Positions 46,206 to 54,574 of a stretch of DNA of 64,000 nt are shown in pieces (the stretch's first letter is position 1; every line of letters begins with the position of its first letter). This DNA is from a bacterium GBS-1. Its GTDB lineage: Bacteria; Synergistota; GBS-1. Location: the NCBI GenBank assembly GCA_001443005.1, contig LEKQ01000005.1, positions 128,809 to 192,808 on the forward strand, read 5' to 3'. A program made the position numbers and the translations under genes. The notes under the pieces are model-generated. The model was not told where the DNA came from. It did no database searches and was given only the letters and a program-made list of their open reading frames with translations.

Positions 46206-47393
46206 TTGAGTAGATTTGATAGGAGACCGACTTACGATAAGATCCTGATGGGACCTGGGCCGTCTACGGTGGATCCTCGCGTTTTAAGGGCCATGGCTGA
46301 ACCAGCAATGGGCTACTTCGATGAGGATTTCCTGTCTATTTTAAGTGAAACTCGTGAGCTTTTAAGATACGTTTTTCAAACCAAGAATGAGCTCACGCTG
46401 GCCATCTCAGGGACTGGGACCGCTGGTATGGAAACGGCTCTCTCAAACCTCATAGAACCAGGCGATAGGGTTTTGATATGCGTTCATGGCTTTTTTGGAA
46501 ATCGCATGGTTGAGATAGCTCAAAGATATGGAGCGGAGGTTAAAGTTCTTTCATCTCCTTGGGGAGAGCCTATTTATCCTGATGTGCTTGAGAAGGAGCT
46601 TAAGGCGTTTGGAAAGGTTAAGCTCGTTGGGATAGTTCACGCTGAAACATCTACTGGAGTTCTTCAACCCCTTGATGAGATAGCTAGAATCGTTCACGAA
46701 AGTGATGCTTTTTTGGTTGTTGATGCGGTTACATCCCTTGGTGGGGTTGAGGTTCCTACGGACAGGCTCTCCTTGGATGTAGTCTATAGCGGGACGCAAA
46801 AATGCCTAAGTTGCCCACCTGGACTGGCTCCCATAACCGTAGGGGCTAAAGCTGCGGATTATATCAGAAATCGTGCGAAGAAGGTTGGCAATTTCTACCT
46901 AGATTTATCTATAGTAGAGAAGTACTGGGATGGTGGGAAGGTATACCATCACACTCCTTCGATGAACCTTATATATGCTCTAAACGAAGCTCTGAGGATA
47001 GTTGCTGAAGAAGGTATAGAGAATAGGTGGAGAAGGCACGAATTGAACGCTAAGGCTTTAGCTTCCGGCCTTGAGGCCATGGGGCTTGAGCTTCTGGTTA
47101 AACCTCAGTATAGGTTGCCCCCCTTAACGACCATAAAGGTTCCTGATGGGATAGATGAGGCTATGGTTAGGAAAAGATTGATGAGCGAGTATAGGCTTGA
47201 GATAGGCGCTGGTTTAGGGGAGCTCAAGGGTAAGATATGGAGGGTTGGGCTTATGGGGAGCACATCTACCGCTAGGAATGTCTTGACCTTCCTTTCCGCT
47301 TTCGGTGGGATCTTAAGGTCAATGGGCTTTAAGGCTCACGTTGAGGATGGCTTGGAGGCCGCTTTTAAGGTTCTGGAAGGTGGGTGCCGATAG
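46206..47393 (+). CDS. Class V aminotransferase, alanine/serine--glyoxylate aminotransferase type
   Basis: A PLP enzyme of 395 residues with LMGPGPSTVDPRVLRAMAEP, SGTGTAGMETALSNLIEPGD, VVDAVTSLGGVEV, and the PLP lysine K199 in SGTQKCLSCPPGLAPI, all typical of the AGXT/PucG/SpuC family. Such enzymes transaminate glyoxylate to glycine with alanine or serine as donor. It ends directly at the ATG of an aldolase that would produce glyoxylate and pyruvate, which strengthens a glyoxylate role. TTG start. Alternatives are (S)-ureidoglycine- or phosphonate-related aminotransferases. Confidence 0.85.
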   Translation: MSRFDRRPTYDKILMGPGPSTVDPRVLRAMAEPAMGYFDEDFLSILSETRELLRYVFQTKNELTLAISGTGTAGMETALSNLIEPGDRVLICVHGFFGNRMVEIAQRYGAEVKVLSSPWGEPIYPDVLEKELKAFGKVKLVGIVHAETSTGVLQPLDEIARIVHESDAFLVVDAVTSLGGVEVPTDRLSLDVVYSGTQKCLSCPPGLAPITVGAKAADYIRNRAKKVGNFYLDLSIVEKYWDGGKVYHHTPSMNLIYALNEALRIVAEEGIENRWRRHELNAKALASGLEAMGLELLVKPQYRLPPLTTIKVPDGIDEAMVRKRLMSEYRLEIGAGLGELKGKIWRVGLMGSTSTARNVLTFLSAFGGILRSMGFKAHVEDGLEAAFKVLEGGCR

Positions 47394-48287
47394 ATGAAGG
47401 AGCTTAAGGGGTGTTTAGCTCCGATTCCTACCCCCTTTGATGAGAGGGGGGAGCTCTTTCTTGATGGGCTTAAGAGAAACTTAGAGGCTTGGGCGAAAAG
47501 CTCACTCGATGGGATAGTCGTTTTGGGCTCCAACGGAGAGTTTGTGATGCTAACCCAAGAGGAGAAGCTTAGGCTTCTTGAGTTCGTCAGGGAAAACTAT
47601 CCCAGGGATAAGCTCCTTATAGCTGGGACAGCCTGTGAATCCTTTAAGGAGACGCTCTTTTTAAATAAGAAGGCTCACGAGTTCGGCTACGATGCAGTTT
47701 TGGTTTTGCCGCCGAGCTACTATAAGGGTTCTATGACCGATGACGTTTTGGAGAATTACTACCTGAGGCTTGCTGATGAGTCTCCCCTTCCCGTGCTTAT
47801 ATACAATATGCCTGCGAATAGCGGTATAAACCTTTCATCAAAGCTTGTGGTCAGGCTCTCGAGGCACCCGAACATCTTTGGTATAAAGGATAGCTCAGGG
47901 AGGATAGTTCAGATATCAGAGGTGATCGCGGAATCAAAGGACTCCTTCGCTGTCTTTGCTGGTTCAGCGAGCTTCCTTCTTCCAACCCTTGTTATGGGGG
48001 GCGTTGGTGGGATATTGGCCTTGGCTAACGTTATTCCTGATGTTTGTTCCAAGATAATAGAACGCTATAGGGCTGGCGATATTGAAGGAGCCCGCGAAAT
48101 TCAGCTTGCTATACTTCGCTTAAACAACTTGGTTACATCTGGCTACGGCGTTCCTGGACTTAAGGCAGCCTTAGATATAGTTGGACTTTATGGGGGGCCT
48201 CCTCGCCTTCCGCTTTTACCGCTCGCTGAGGATAAGCTCGATGATCTGAAGCGAGAGATAAACAAGGTTTTAAGTCGCTTTTCATAA
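47394..48287 (+). CDS. DapA-family aldolase, probably 4-hydroxy-2-oxoglutarate aldolase
   Basis: A class I aldolase of the DHDPS/NAL family, 297 residues: GSNGEFVMLTQEEK, VLVLPPSYYKGSM, active-site Y137 in IYNMPAN and Schiff-base K165 in IFGIKDSSG. The N-terminal GSNGEF and the C-terminal GVPGLKAALDIVGLYGGPPRLPL resemble mammalian HOGA1, which cleaves 4-hydroxy-2-oxoglutarate to pyruvate and glyoxylate, more than DapA. Because DapA-family functions are hard to tell apart, the substrate is probable rather than proven. Its ATG abuts the aminotransferase stop with no gap. Confidence 0.75.
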   Translation: MKELKGCLAPIPTPFDERGELFLDGLKRNLEAWAKSSLDGIVVLGSNGEFVMLTQEEKLRLLEFVRENYPRDKLLIAGTACESFKETLFLNKKAHEFGYDAVLVLPPSYYKGSMTDDVLENYYLRLADESPLPVLIYNMPANSGINLSSKLVVRLSRHPNIFGIKDSSGRIVQISEVIAESKDSFAVFAGSASFLLPTLVMGGVGGILALANVIPDVCSKIIERYRAGDIEGAREIQLAILRLNNLVTSGYGVPGLKAALDIVGLYGGPPRLPLLPLAEDKLDDLKREINKVLSRFS

Positions 48288-48323
48288 AAGGGGAAGACTC
48301 CTGGTCTTCCCCTTAAATTTTTT
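48288..48323 (+). terminator. Terminator after the aldolase gene
   Basis: Stem AAGGGGAAGAC/GTCTTCCCCTT (48288-48298 and 48304-48314) with a five-base loop, followed by AAATTTTTTA. Confidence 0.9.
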
Positions 48324-48341
48324 ATTTAGGGGGTGAGTCGT

Positions 48342-49010
48342 ATGCTTTCAAAGATTGCTTTAAAGCTCTTTTTGATTCTTTTTCTTTCAAGCCAGGTCTT
48401 GGCGTCAAACCTTATAGATCTACCACCGCCTAAACTTAAGGGGGAGATGAGCTTAGAGGAAGCCCTTTCTCTAAGAAGGTCTATAAGGAGCTATTCTAAA
48501 GAGGCTTTATCTTTGGAAGAGTTATCTCAGCTTCTCTGGGCAGGAAGCGGGATCACCGAGCCTCGCAGAGGGTTTAGAACTGCTCCATCGGCTGGGGCTC
48601 TATATCCCATAGATATATATCTTTTTGTAAGCAGAGTCAGTGGATTGAAAGAGGGTATATATAAATATCTCCCAAAGGAGCATAAGCTTGAGGTTGTAAG
48701 GCTTGAACCAGTGCTTAGAAGGGTTTATGAAGCTGCGCTTTGGCAGTCATCCATCTTTGAATCTGCAGTGGTTTTCGCTTTAGTTGCCTTTTATGATAGG
48801 ATTACCTGGAAGTATGGTCAGAGGGGAGTAATGTATGCTCATATAGAGTGTGGGCATATCGCTCAAAACGTTCTCCTTCAGGCTACTGCCCTTAAGCTTG
48901 GAGCTGTCCCTATAGGGGCCTTTAGGGAGGAAGAGATCGCGAAGATTATGAATTTGCCGTCAGGAAGCGAAGTGATCTACCTCATCCCCGTTGGAAAATT
49001 GAGACACTAA
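48342..49010 (+). CDS. Exported SagB/nitroreductase-like protein
   Basis: An N-terminal signal-like segment (IALKLFLILFLSSQVLAS) precedes a SagB/nitroreductase-fold domain: LRRSIRSYSKEALSL, LSQLLWAGSGI, FRTAPSAGALYPIDIYL, GVMYAHIECGHIAQNVLLQA, GAVPIGAF. FMN enzymes of this fold are normally cytoplasmic, so an exported copy is notable. I chose the ATG at 48342, with GGGGGTGAG upstream, over a GTG at 48333 inside that site. Substrate unknown. The cytoplasmic relative is at 12056. Confidence 0.75.
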   Translation: MLSKIALKLFLILFLSSQVLASNLIDLPPPKLKGEMSLEEALSLRRSIRSYSKEALSLEELSQLLWAGSGITEPRRGFRTAPSAGALYPIDIYLFVSRVSGLKEGIYKYLPKEHKLEVVRLEPVLRRVYEAALWQSSIFESAVVFALVAFYDRITWKYGQRGVMYAHIECGHIAQNVLLQATALKLGAVPIGAFREEEIAKIMNLPSGSEVIYLIPVGKLRH

Positions 49011-49056
49011 TTTACAAAAATAAATGCATTATTTTATTTAAAGCAGTATATTATTA

Positions 49057-49104
49057 CCATACTAACTTGACAGGAGAGGGCGAATAAGTTATCTTTTAGT
49101 ATGG
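49057..49104 (+). repeat. Perfect inverted repeat flanking the AOR promoter
   Basis: CCATACTAA (49057-49065) and TTAGTATGG (49096-49104) are exact inverted repeats separated by 30 nt that hold the whole -35/-10 promoter of the downstream AOR operon. This is consistent with a symmetric regulator site. Confidence 0.75.
49067..49095 (+). promoter_or_regulatory. Promoter of the AorABC-like operon
   Basis: TTGACA (49067-49072), 17-nt spacer, TATCTT (49090-49095). The surrounding 49011-49066 is AT-rich without a gene. Confidence 0.65.
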
Positions 49105-49129
49105 ATGTTCTCTAAGAGGGGGTGGTCGC

Positions 49130-49621
49130 GTGAGGGCCTTGATCGTTGACCCGGTTAAGTGTACGGGGTGTAGGGCGTGTGAGTATGCTTGCTCCTTCGC
49201 GCATGACGGAGTCTTTAACCCTGCGAACTCAAGAGTTAAGGTTTCGATATTCCTTGAGGATCTGACCTTCATCCCTTCCGTTTGTCTTCAGTGCGATGAG
49301 CCCTACTGTGCTGAGGTTTGTCCTACAGCGGCGCTTGAGAAGGACGCTGAAACTGGGTTGGTCAAATACTATAAGGATAAGTGCATAGGGTGTAAGCAAT
49401 GCGTTGTGGCCTGCCCTTGGGGGTCGATTAAGATTCACTTGGGAGATAAGAAGGTTATAAAGTGCGATTACTGTGATGGGGACCCTGCTTGTGTTAAGGT
49501 TTGTCCTCCCAAGGCTATAGCTTATGAGGAGCTTGAGGATGTAGTCTTGAATAAGCAGAAGGCCGTAGCCGCTCTCTATAAGGACATCGTTAGGGAGATG
49601 GCTAAGGGGGTGAGCCCATAA
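49130..49621 (+). CDS. Four-cluster ferredoxin-type subunit of AOR (AorA-like)
   Basis: A 163-residue protein with four 4Fe-4S binding sites of the DmsB/HycB type: CTGCRACEYACSFAH, VCLQCDEPYCAEVCPTAAL, CIGCKQCVVACPWG and CDYCDGDPACVKVCP. The GTG start follows AGAGGGGGTGG. Its place directly ahead of an AOR catalytic gene and an FAD protein gene matches the AorABC set known from Aromatoleum, where AorA wires electrons between catalytic and FAD subunits. Confidence 0.88.
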   Translation: MRALIVDPVKCTGCRACEYACSFAHDGVFNPANSRVKVSIFLEDLTFIPSVCLQCDEPYCAEVCPTAALEKDAETGLVKYYKDKCIGCKQCVVACPWGSIKIHLGDKKVIKCDYCDGDPACVKVCPPKAIAYEELEDVVLNKQKAVAALYKDIVREMAKGVSP

Positions 49622-51444
49622 TGCTTGGAGGATATCAAGGCAAGATCCTAAGGGTAAACCTCTCAACCAGGGAGACGAGGGTTGAGCCGATCAACGAGGC
49701 TTGGGCGAGGGCCTTTATCGGCGGCAGGGGGTATGCTACCAGGATAATTTATGCGGAAGTAGATCCTAAGGTAGATCCTCTCTCTGAGGGGAATAAGGTT
49801 ATAATAGCGACTGGTCCTCTTGGTGGAACGGTTGCACCATCTTCGGGAAGGACGATGGTCGTGACTAAGGGGGCTTTAACTGGGGCCATAGCTTGTTCCA
49901 ATGCAGGTGGGCACTTCGGGCCAGCCCTGAAGCACGCCGGTTTTGACATGATCATCCTTGAAGGAAGATCTGAAACACCGGTATACCTTTGGATAAAGGA
50001 TGGTAAGGTTGAGATAAGGGATGCAAGACACCTATGGGGTAAGACGGTTGATGAGGCTGACAAGATATTAAGAAGTGAGACTCACTCTGAGGCTGAAACC
50101 ATGGTCATAGGCCCTGCAGGCGAGAAGCTTTCGCTTTTAGCTAACGTTATGTTTAACGCTCACAGAGCTGCTGGTAGAAGTGGAGTCGGAGCTGTTGTTG
50201 GAAGTAAGAACCTTAAAGGGATAGTTGTTAAGGGTAGCATGCCTGTTAAGGTGGCTCAGCCGGAGCGCTTCATGGAAGCCGTTTACAAGGCGAGGGAAAA
50301 GCTCGCTAAAGACCCTGTTGGAGGAGCTGGTCTTCCAACCTATGGAACCGCGGTTTTAATAAACATAATCAATGAGTATGGTGGTTTACCGACCTGTAAT
50401 GCTCTGGATGCCTACTTCCCCGAGGCTGGTAAGATAGCTGGTGAGACCATAAGGGAGAGGAACCTGATAAGGAACGAGGGTTGTGCCTCTTGCCCAATAG
50501 CTTGTGGAAGAGTTACCGAGATAAAGGAAGGGAAGTATAAGGGAGAGCATGGTGGAGGGCCGGAGTACGAATCTGACTGGGCTTTAGGTGCGATGTGTGG
50601 GGTTTCAGACCTTGACGCTGTAATAATGGCCAACTATCTTTGCGATAGATATGGCATAGATACCATATCTGCCGGTTCGACGGTGGCTTGTGCTATGGAG
50701 CTCTATGAGAAGGGGTACATCCCGAAGGGCGAATCTCCCATTCCGCTTGAGTTTGGCTGTGGCGATGCTTTAGTTGAGGCCATAAGGATGATGGGGGAAC
50801 AAAATACACCCTTAGGCAAACTCTTAGCTAAAGGGTCCTATAGGCTTGCTGAGCATTACGGTCATCCCGAGCTTTCCATGAGCGTTAAAAAGCAAGAATT
50901 TCCAGCTTACGATCCCAGAGCCTTCAAGGGTATCGGTCTTAACTATGCTACCAGCAACCGTGGAGCCTGCCACGTTAGAGGTTATACCATCGCTGCTGAG
51001 GCCCTGGGAAGATTTGGTGGAGCTGACAGGCTTAAGTATGAGGGTAAAGCTGCCTTGGATAAGACCCTTCAGGATGTTACTGCCGCTCTTGACTCGACGG
51101 GAATATGCTTGTTTACCACCTTTGGTCTTGACGTTGAGGACTTAGCTGCCATGTATTCTTCTGCCACTGGTTTTGAGTGTGATGTTAATGAATTTATGAA
51201 GATAGGGGAGAGGATATGGAACCTCGAGAAGCTCTTTAACCTCAAGGCTGGCTTCACAAGGAAGGACGATACTCTTCCCGAGAGATTACTTAAAGAGCCT
51301 ATAAAGTCTGGAGCTTCTAAGGGTGAGGTAGTTGCTGAACTTGACAAGATGCTTGATGAGTACTATCAATTGAGGGGTTGGGACAAGGACTCCGTTCCAA
51401 CCAAGGCTAAGCTGGAAGAGTTAGGGCTTGCAGATCTGCTATGA
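49621..51444 (+). CDS. Aldehyde:ferredoxin oxidoreductase, tungsten pterin subunit (AorB-like)
   Basis: AOR oxidises aldehydes to carboxylic acids with a tungsto-bispyranopterin. The 607 residues contain GYQGKILRVNLSTRE, RGYATRI, GPLGGTVAPSSGRTMVV, AGRSGVGAVVGSKNLKGI, and the cluster Cys motif C288-x2-C291-x3-C295 in GCASCPIACGR with the fourth Cys in STGICLFTTFG. GEH-like DYESDWALGAMCG (as EYESDWALGAMCG) is in place. It overlaps its neighbours by 1 to 4 nt. Likely substrates are aldehydes from amino-acid fermentation. Confidence 0.92.
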   Translation: MLGGYQGKILRVNLSTRETRVEPINEAWARAFIGGRGYATRIIYAEVDPKVDPLSEGNKVIIATGPLGGTVAPSSGRTMVVTKGALTGAIACSNAGGHFGPALKHAGFDMIILEGRSETPVYLWIKDGKVEIRDARHLWGKTVDEADKILRSETHSEAETMVIGPAGEKLSLLANVMFNAHRAAGRSGVGAVVGSKNLKGIVVKGSMPVKVAQPERFMEAVYKAREKLAKDPVGGAGLPTYGTAVLINIINEYGGLPTCNALDAYFPEAGKIAGETIRERNLIRNEGCASCPIACGRVTEIKEGKYKGEHGGGPEYESDWALGAMCGVSDLDAVIMANYLCDRYGIDTISAGSTVACAMELYEKGYIPKGESPIPLEFGCGDALVEAIRMMGEQNTPLGKLLAKGSYRLAEHYGHPELSMSVKKQEFPAYDPRAFKGIGLNYATSNRGACHVRGYTIAAEALGRFGGADRLKYEGKAALDKTLQDVTAALDSTGICLFTTFGLDVEDLAAMYSSATGFECDVNEFMKIGERIWNLEKLFNLKAGFTRKDDTLPERLLKEPIKSGASKGEVVAELDKMLDEYYQLRGWDKDSVPTKAKLEELGLADLL

Positions 51445-52667
51445 GGCACTTAATAATTGGTGCAGGCCCTGCTGGGCTATCTGCAGCTAGGAAGATAAAG
51501 GCCCTTAAACCTGAAGATGACGTGAAGATCCTTTCGAGGGAGAGGGTAAGGCCATATAGCAAGATGGCCTTACCCTATATCCTTTCCGGAGAGACCACTT
51601 TTAACGATTCTCTTCTTCCTCTTTCGCCCGGTGTAGAGCTCTTGCTTGGGGAGGAAGTTGTGAGAGTTGATCCTAAGGAGAGGTGCGTTGAAACTAAAAG
51701 CGGTAAGAGGTTTTTCTTCGATAGGCTTCTTATCGCTTCTGGGGCTGATCCTATCTCCCCAGATGTAAAAAGCTCCCTATCCTTCACTGTTAGAAACATA
51801 GAAGATGTAGAGAGAATTAAGGATGCTGCTTTGAAAAATAGCGATAAGCCGGTTATCCTTGCGGGAGCTGGGCTTGTCAATATGGAAGTAGCCGATGCTC
51901 TTAACAGATTAGGGATTTCTTGCTTTTTCGTAGTTAGATCCGATAGGCTCCTCTCTCAGATAATAGATGGAGAGGCTTCAAAGGTATTTGAGGATCTGCT
52001 TCTTAAAATGGGCTTTAGGATATTCAAGGGCGAGGATATTGTGGAGATAGAAGAAGGAAAGGGTGGTTTGATAGCTAGGCTCGGCTCGAGGCAGGTCATT
52101 GAGGGGTCTTGCGTCGTCTTTGGGAAGGGCGTTAAACCTGCGGTTGAGATGGTGAGAGGGACGGATATAAAGGTTAATAGGGGGATAGTCGTAGATGACC
52201 ATCTTAGAACTAACCTGGATGGGATATATGCTGCTGGAGATGTGGCTGAGGCTAGGGATATTGTATTCGGAGATGTAAGACTCCATGCTCTCTGGCCTAT
52301 TGCGGTTGAGCAGGGTAAGATCGCCGGCGCTAATATGATTGGGCTTAACATCCCTTATAAGGGAAGCGTTTCGAGAAACATAGCTACCATATTTGGTAAG
52401 ACCTTGTTTACTGGGGGTATGAGCATCGAGGATAAATTCGACGTCATAAGGAAAGTTTCCGATGGAGATTATAGGAAGATAGTTTTAAGGGATGGAGTTT
52501 TAAAGGGGTTCATATTTATAGGGGAAGTTAAGGAGCCTGGTGCCTATCTTTACGCTATGGAGAACCAGCTTAAGGTCTCACATCTTTTGGATAAGCTTCT
52601 TGATGGTAACCTATCCTTAGCCGATTTCCACAAGAAGGTATATATTTACTTTCGCTTCAAGGTATGA
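51441..52667 (+). CDS. FAD/NAD(P)-dependent oxidoreductase of the AOR operon (AorC-like)
   Basis: A two-dinucleotide-binding-fold flavoprotein of 408 residues: FAD motif IIGAGPAGLSAARKI, NAD(P) motif ILAGAGLVNMEVADAL, and GIYAAGDVAEARD for the flavin ribityl contact. It lacks the CxxxxC redox disulfide. As the third gene of the set, it most likely links AOR to NAD(P)(H), as AorC does. Start ATG overlaps the AOR stop by 4 nt. Confidence 0.85.
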   Translation: MRHLIIGAGPAGLSAARKIKALKPEDDVKILSRERVRPYSKMALPYILSGETTFNDSLLPLSPGVELLLGEEVVRVDPKERCVETKSGKRFFFDRLLIASGADPISPDVKSSLSFTVRNIEDVERIKDAALKNSDKPVILAGAGLVNMEVADALNRLGISCFFVVRSDRLLSQIIDGEASKVFEDLLLKMGFRIFKGEDIVEIEEGKGGLIARLGSRQVIEGSCVVFGKGVKPAVEMVRGTDIKVNRGIVVDDHLRTNLDGIYAAGDVAEARDIVFGDVRLHALWPIAVEQGKIAGANMIGLNIPYKGSVSRNIATIFGKTLFTGGMSIEDKFDVIRKVSDGDYRKIVLRDGVLKGFIFIGEVKEPGAYLYAMENQLKVSHLLDKLLDGNLSLADFHKKVYIYFRFKV

Positions 52668-52673
52668 TATAAT
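52645..52673 (+). promoter_or_regulatory. Promoter of the thiamine salvage operon
   Basis: TTTACT (52645-52650), 17-nt spacer, TATAAT (52668-52673), at the end of the FAD oxidoreductase gene and just upstream of the TPP riboswitch. Confidence 0.7.
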
Positions 52674-52699
52674 TCAATTTTAGAAAAAAATTAAATAGT

Positions 52700-52798
52700 T
52701 GGTGACGGGGAGCTCCTGAAGCTTAGGGGCTGAGAGGGTGGGTGTAACCCACCGACCCGTTGAACCTGCTCTGGGTAATGCCAGCGAAGGGATCACCG
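52700..52798 (+). ncRNA. TPP riboswitch (THI element)
   Basis: The aptamer has the conserved GGGGC-CTGAGA segment (CTGAGA at 52730-52735), ACCC-x-TTGAACCTG, CTGGGTAATGCCAGCG and closing P1 (GGTGA 52701-52705 with TCACC 52793-52797). It binds thiamine pyrophosphate and precedes an all-thiamine operon. A strong intrinsic terminator follows within 13 nt, indicating transcriptional off-control. Confidence 0.96.
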
Positions 52799-52810
52799 CA
52801 GTTTGGAAGA

Positions 52811-52850
52811 AAGGTCCTCTGGGCATATGCCCAGAGGACCTTAATTTTAC
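52811..52850 (+). terminator. Riboswitch-controlled terminator
   Basis: A perfect 32-nt palindrome (52811-52842, AAGGTCCTCTGGGC and its complement, ATAT loop) followed by AATTTTACTT. Directly downstream of the TPP aptamer and 28 nt ahead of thiW, it is the likely expression platform. Confidence 0.9.
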
Positions 52851-52877
52851 TTAGCTAACGCGTGGGGGTGTTGAGGT

Positions 52878-53357
52878 ATGTTGAAAAGGCCTGTTGTTTT
52901 AAGCGGTGTTCTTGTAGCGCTCTGTGTTGCTCTTTCAGGGCTATATTTCCCCGTGGGTCCCACTAAGGTCTATCCCTTTCAGCATATGGTTAACGCCATC
53001 GCTGGGGTTTTATTGGGGCCGTGGTGGGCTGCCTTAATAGCTACGCTGGCTGCTGTAATAAGAAATCTCCTCGGTGTTGGAACGATATTCGCTTTCCCTG
53101 GTGGTATTCCTGGCGCTCTAGTTGTAGGACTCCTATATCGTTGGATTAAGAGAGATTGGGTTGCTTTCCTTGAGCCCTTGGGCACGGGTCTGATTGGAGC
53201 GACCTTGAGCGCCTGGTTGGTGGTTCCCTATGTTTCGACCAAAATAGGTTGGCTTGCCTTAACCGTTGCTTTCCTTTCAAGCAGTGTTCCGGGAAGTGCC
53301 CTTGGCTTTGTGGTCATAAAGATCATAAGGAAAGGAGGTGTTTTTAAGGATGGTTGA
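52878..53357 (+). CDS. thiW: ThiW, thiazole (HET) precursor transporter component
   Basis: A 159-residue polytopic protein with about five membrane helices, including FPVGPTKVYPFQHMVNAIAGVLLGPWW, the ThiW signature region (here quoted in two parts: FPVGPTKVYPFQHMVNA and IAGVLLGPWW). It is an ECF-type substrate component thought to import hydroxyethylthiazole. The riboswitch and downstream thiM, which phosphorylates that thiazole, support this. ATG follows GGGGGTGTTGAGG. Confidence 0.9.
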   Translation: MLKRPVVLSGVLVALCVALSGLYFPVGPTKVYPFQHMVNAIAGVLLGPWWAALIATLAAVIRNLLGVGTIFAFPGGIPGALVVGLLYRWIKRDWVAFLEPLGTGLIGATLSAWLVVPYVSTKIGWLALTVAFLSSSVPGSALGFVVIKIIRKGGVFKDG

Positions 53358-54567
53358 GATAATGCCTGTTTCTGAAAGGGATCGAATTCTTTCGGGCTGG
53401 GATCTCTTTCTCCTATGGATGGGTGCGGCCATATCATTGGCTGAAGTTTGGGCTGGAGGGATGTTAGCTCCCCTGGGTGCAAGTGTAGGGATTTTAGTTA
53501 TAGTGCTCGGGCATTTAATAGGAAACACGCCCTTTGCATTAGGTGGCGTCATAGGTAGCAGGTATGGTATACCGACGATGGTTACGCTGAGGCCCTCCTT
53601 TGGGATAAAGGGGTCTTACTTAGGAAGCATCCTTAACGTGATTCAGCTCTTGGGTTGGACGGCGGTAATGTTGGTGGTCGCTGGTGATGCTGCTTTTGCG
53701 ATTTACTCTGGAATAGACAAGAGGGTTTGGATGATCGTCATAGGTGCTATAACGACTCTTTGGGCGATAGGAGGTTCGCGCTATTGGAAGTGGGCAAGCA
53801 GAATAGGTGTCATTGCTCTCACCATCCTGTGCGTTATGGCTACCTATCTTGTGGTTAAGGAGGGAGTGCCCAAGAAGGAGCCCTCGGGTATGGATATTGG
53901 CATGGCCCTTGACTTAGTCATAGCGATGCCTGTTTCTTGGTTACCCTTAGTTAGCGACTACTCTCGCTATTCGAGGAGCTCAAGCGGTGCCTTTTGGGGG
54001 ACTTGGATGGGATATATGATAGGTAGCTCTTGGATGTATGCCTTGGGTTTGTTGACCTTCTTAAGCACGGGTTCAACTGATGTTGTTTCCGTAATGGTTA
54101 AGCTCGGTTTTACGGGGGTAGCGCTCTTACTTGTTCTCCTCTCTACAGTTACGACTACATTCCTCGACCTTTACTCGGCCGTGATATCCTACATGAACAT
54201 CAACCCCCGCTTAAATAGAACCCTTGCCCTTTCTCTCGGTGGAGCCATAGGGATCGCCATAGCTATAGTTTTCCCTCCAGAGGCCTATGAAGGCTTTCTC
54301 CTCTTTATAGGTGGGATGTTCTGTCCTATATTCGGTGTAGTTTTAACTGATTACTTCATAATTAGAAGGGGAGAGATAAAGGTGGAGGAGCTTTATAAAG
54401 AACGTGGAATTTACTGGTATAATAGTGGTGTCAATTGGTGGGCGATACTCTCTTGGGCGATAGGTTTCGCCCTATATGAGATCATAGCTTTAAAGTTCCC
54501 ATGGATAGGGGCTTCCATACCAAGTATGGTCATCGCAGGCTTAGTCTATTGGCTTAAAAGAGGGTGA
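53350..54567 (+). CDS. cytX: CytX, NCS1-family hydroxymethylpyrimidine transporter
   Basis: A 12-helix-type NCS1 permease, 405 residues, with WDLFLLWMGAAISLAEVWAGG, RPSFGIKGSYLGSILNVIQLLGW (in pieces) and YSAVISYMNINPRLNR. CytX in TPP-riboswitch operons is the presumed HMP importer. I chose the ATG at 53350 with AAAGGAGGTG nine bases upstream; it overlaps thiW by 8 nt. A GTG at 53338 is inside the ribosome site. Confidence 0.9.
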   Translation: MVEIMPVSERDRILSGWDLFLLWMGAAISLAEVWAGGMLAPLGASVGILVIVLGHLIGNTPFALGGVIGSRYGIPTMVTLRPSFGIKGSYLGSILNVIQLLGWTAVMLVVAGDAAFAIYSGIDKRVWMIVIGAITTLWAIGGSRYWKWASRIGVIALTILCVMATYLVVKEGVPKKEPSGMDIGMALDLVIAMPVSWLPLVSDYSRYSRSSSGAFWGTWMGYMIGSSWMYALGLLTFLSTGSTDVVSVMVKLGFTGVALLLVLLSTVTTTFLDLYSAVISYMNINPRLNRTLALSLGGAIGIAIAIVFPPEAYEGFLLFIGGMFCPIFGVVLTDYFIIRRGEIKVEELYKERGIYWYNSGVNWWAILSWAIGFALYEIIALKFPWIGASIPSMVIAGLVYWLKRG

Positions 54568-54574
54568 TGAATCT

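Noticed and set aside
49057-49104. Phase-variable invertible promoter
   Set aside because: The inverted repeats fit, but the 48-bp span is much shorter than known invertons and no recombinase gene is nearby; an operator is simpler.
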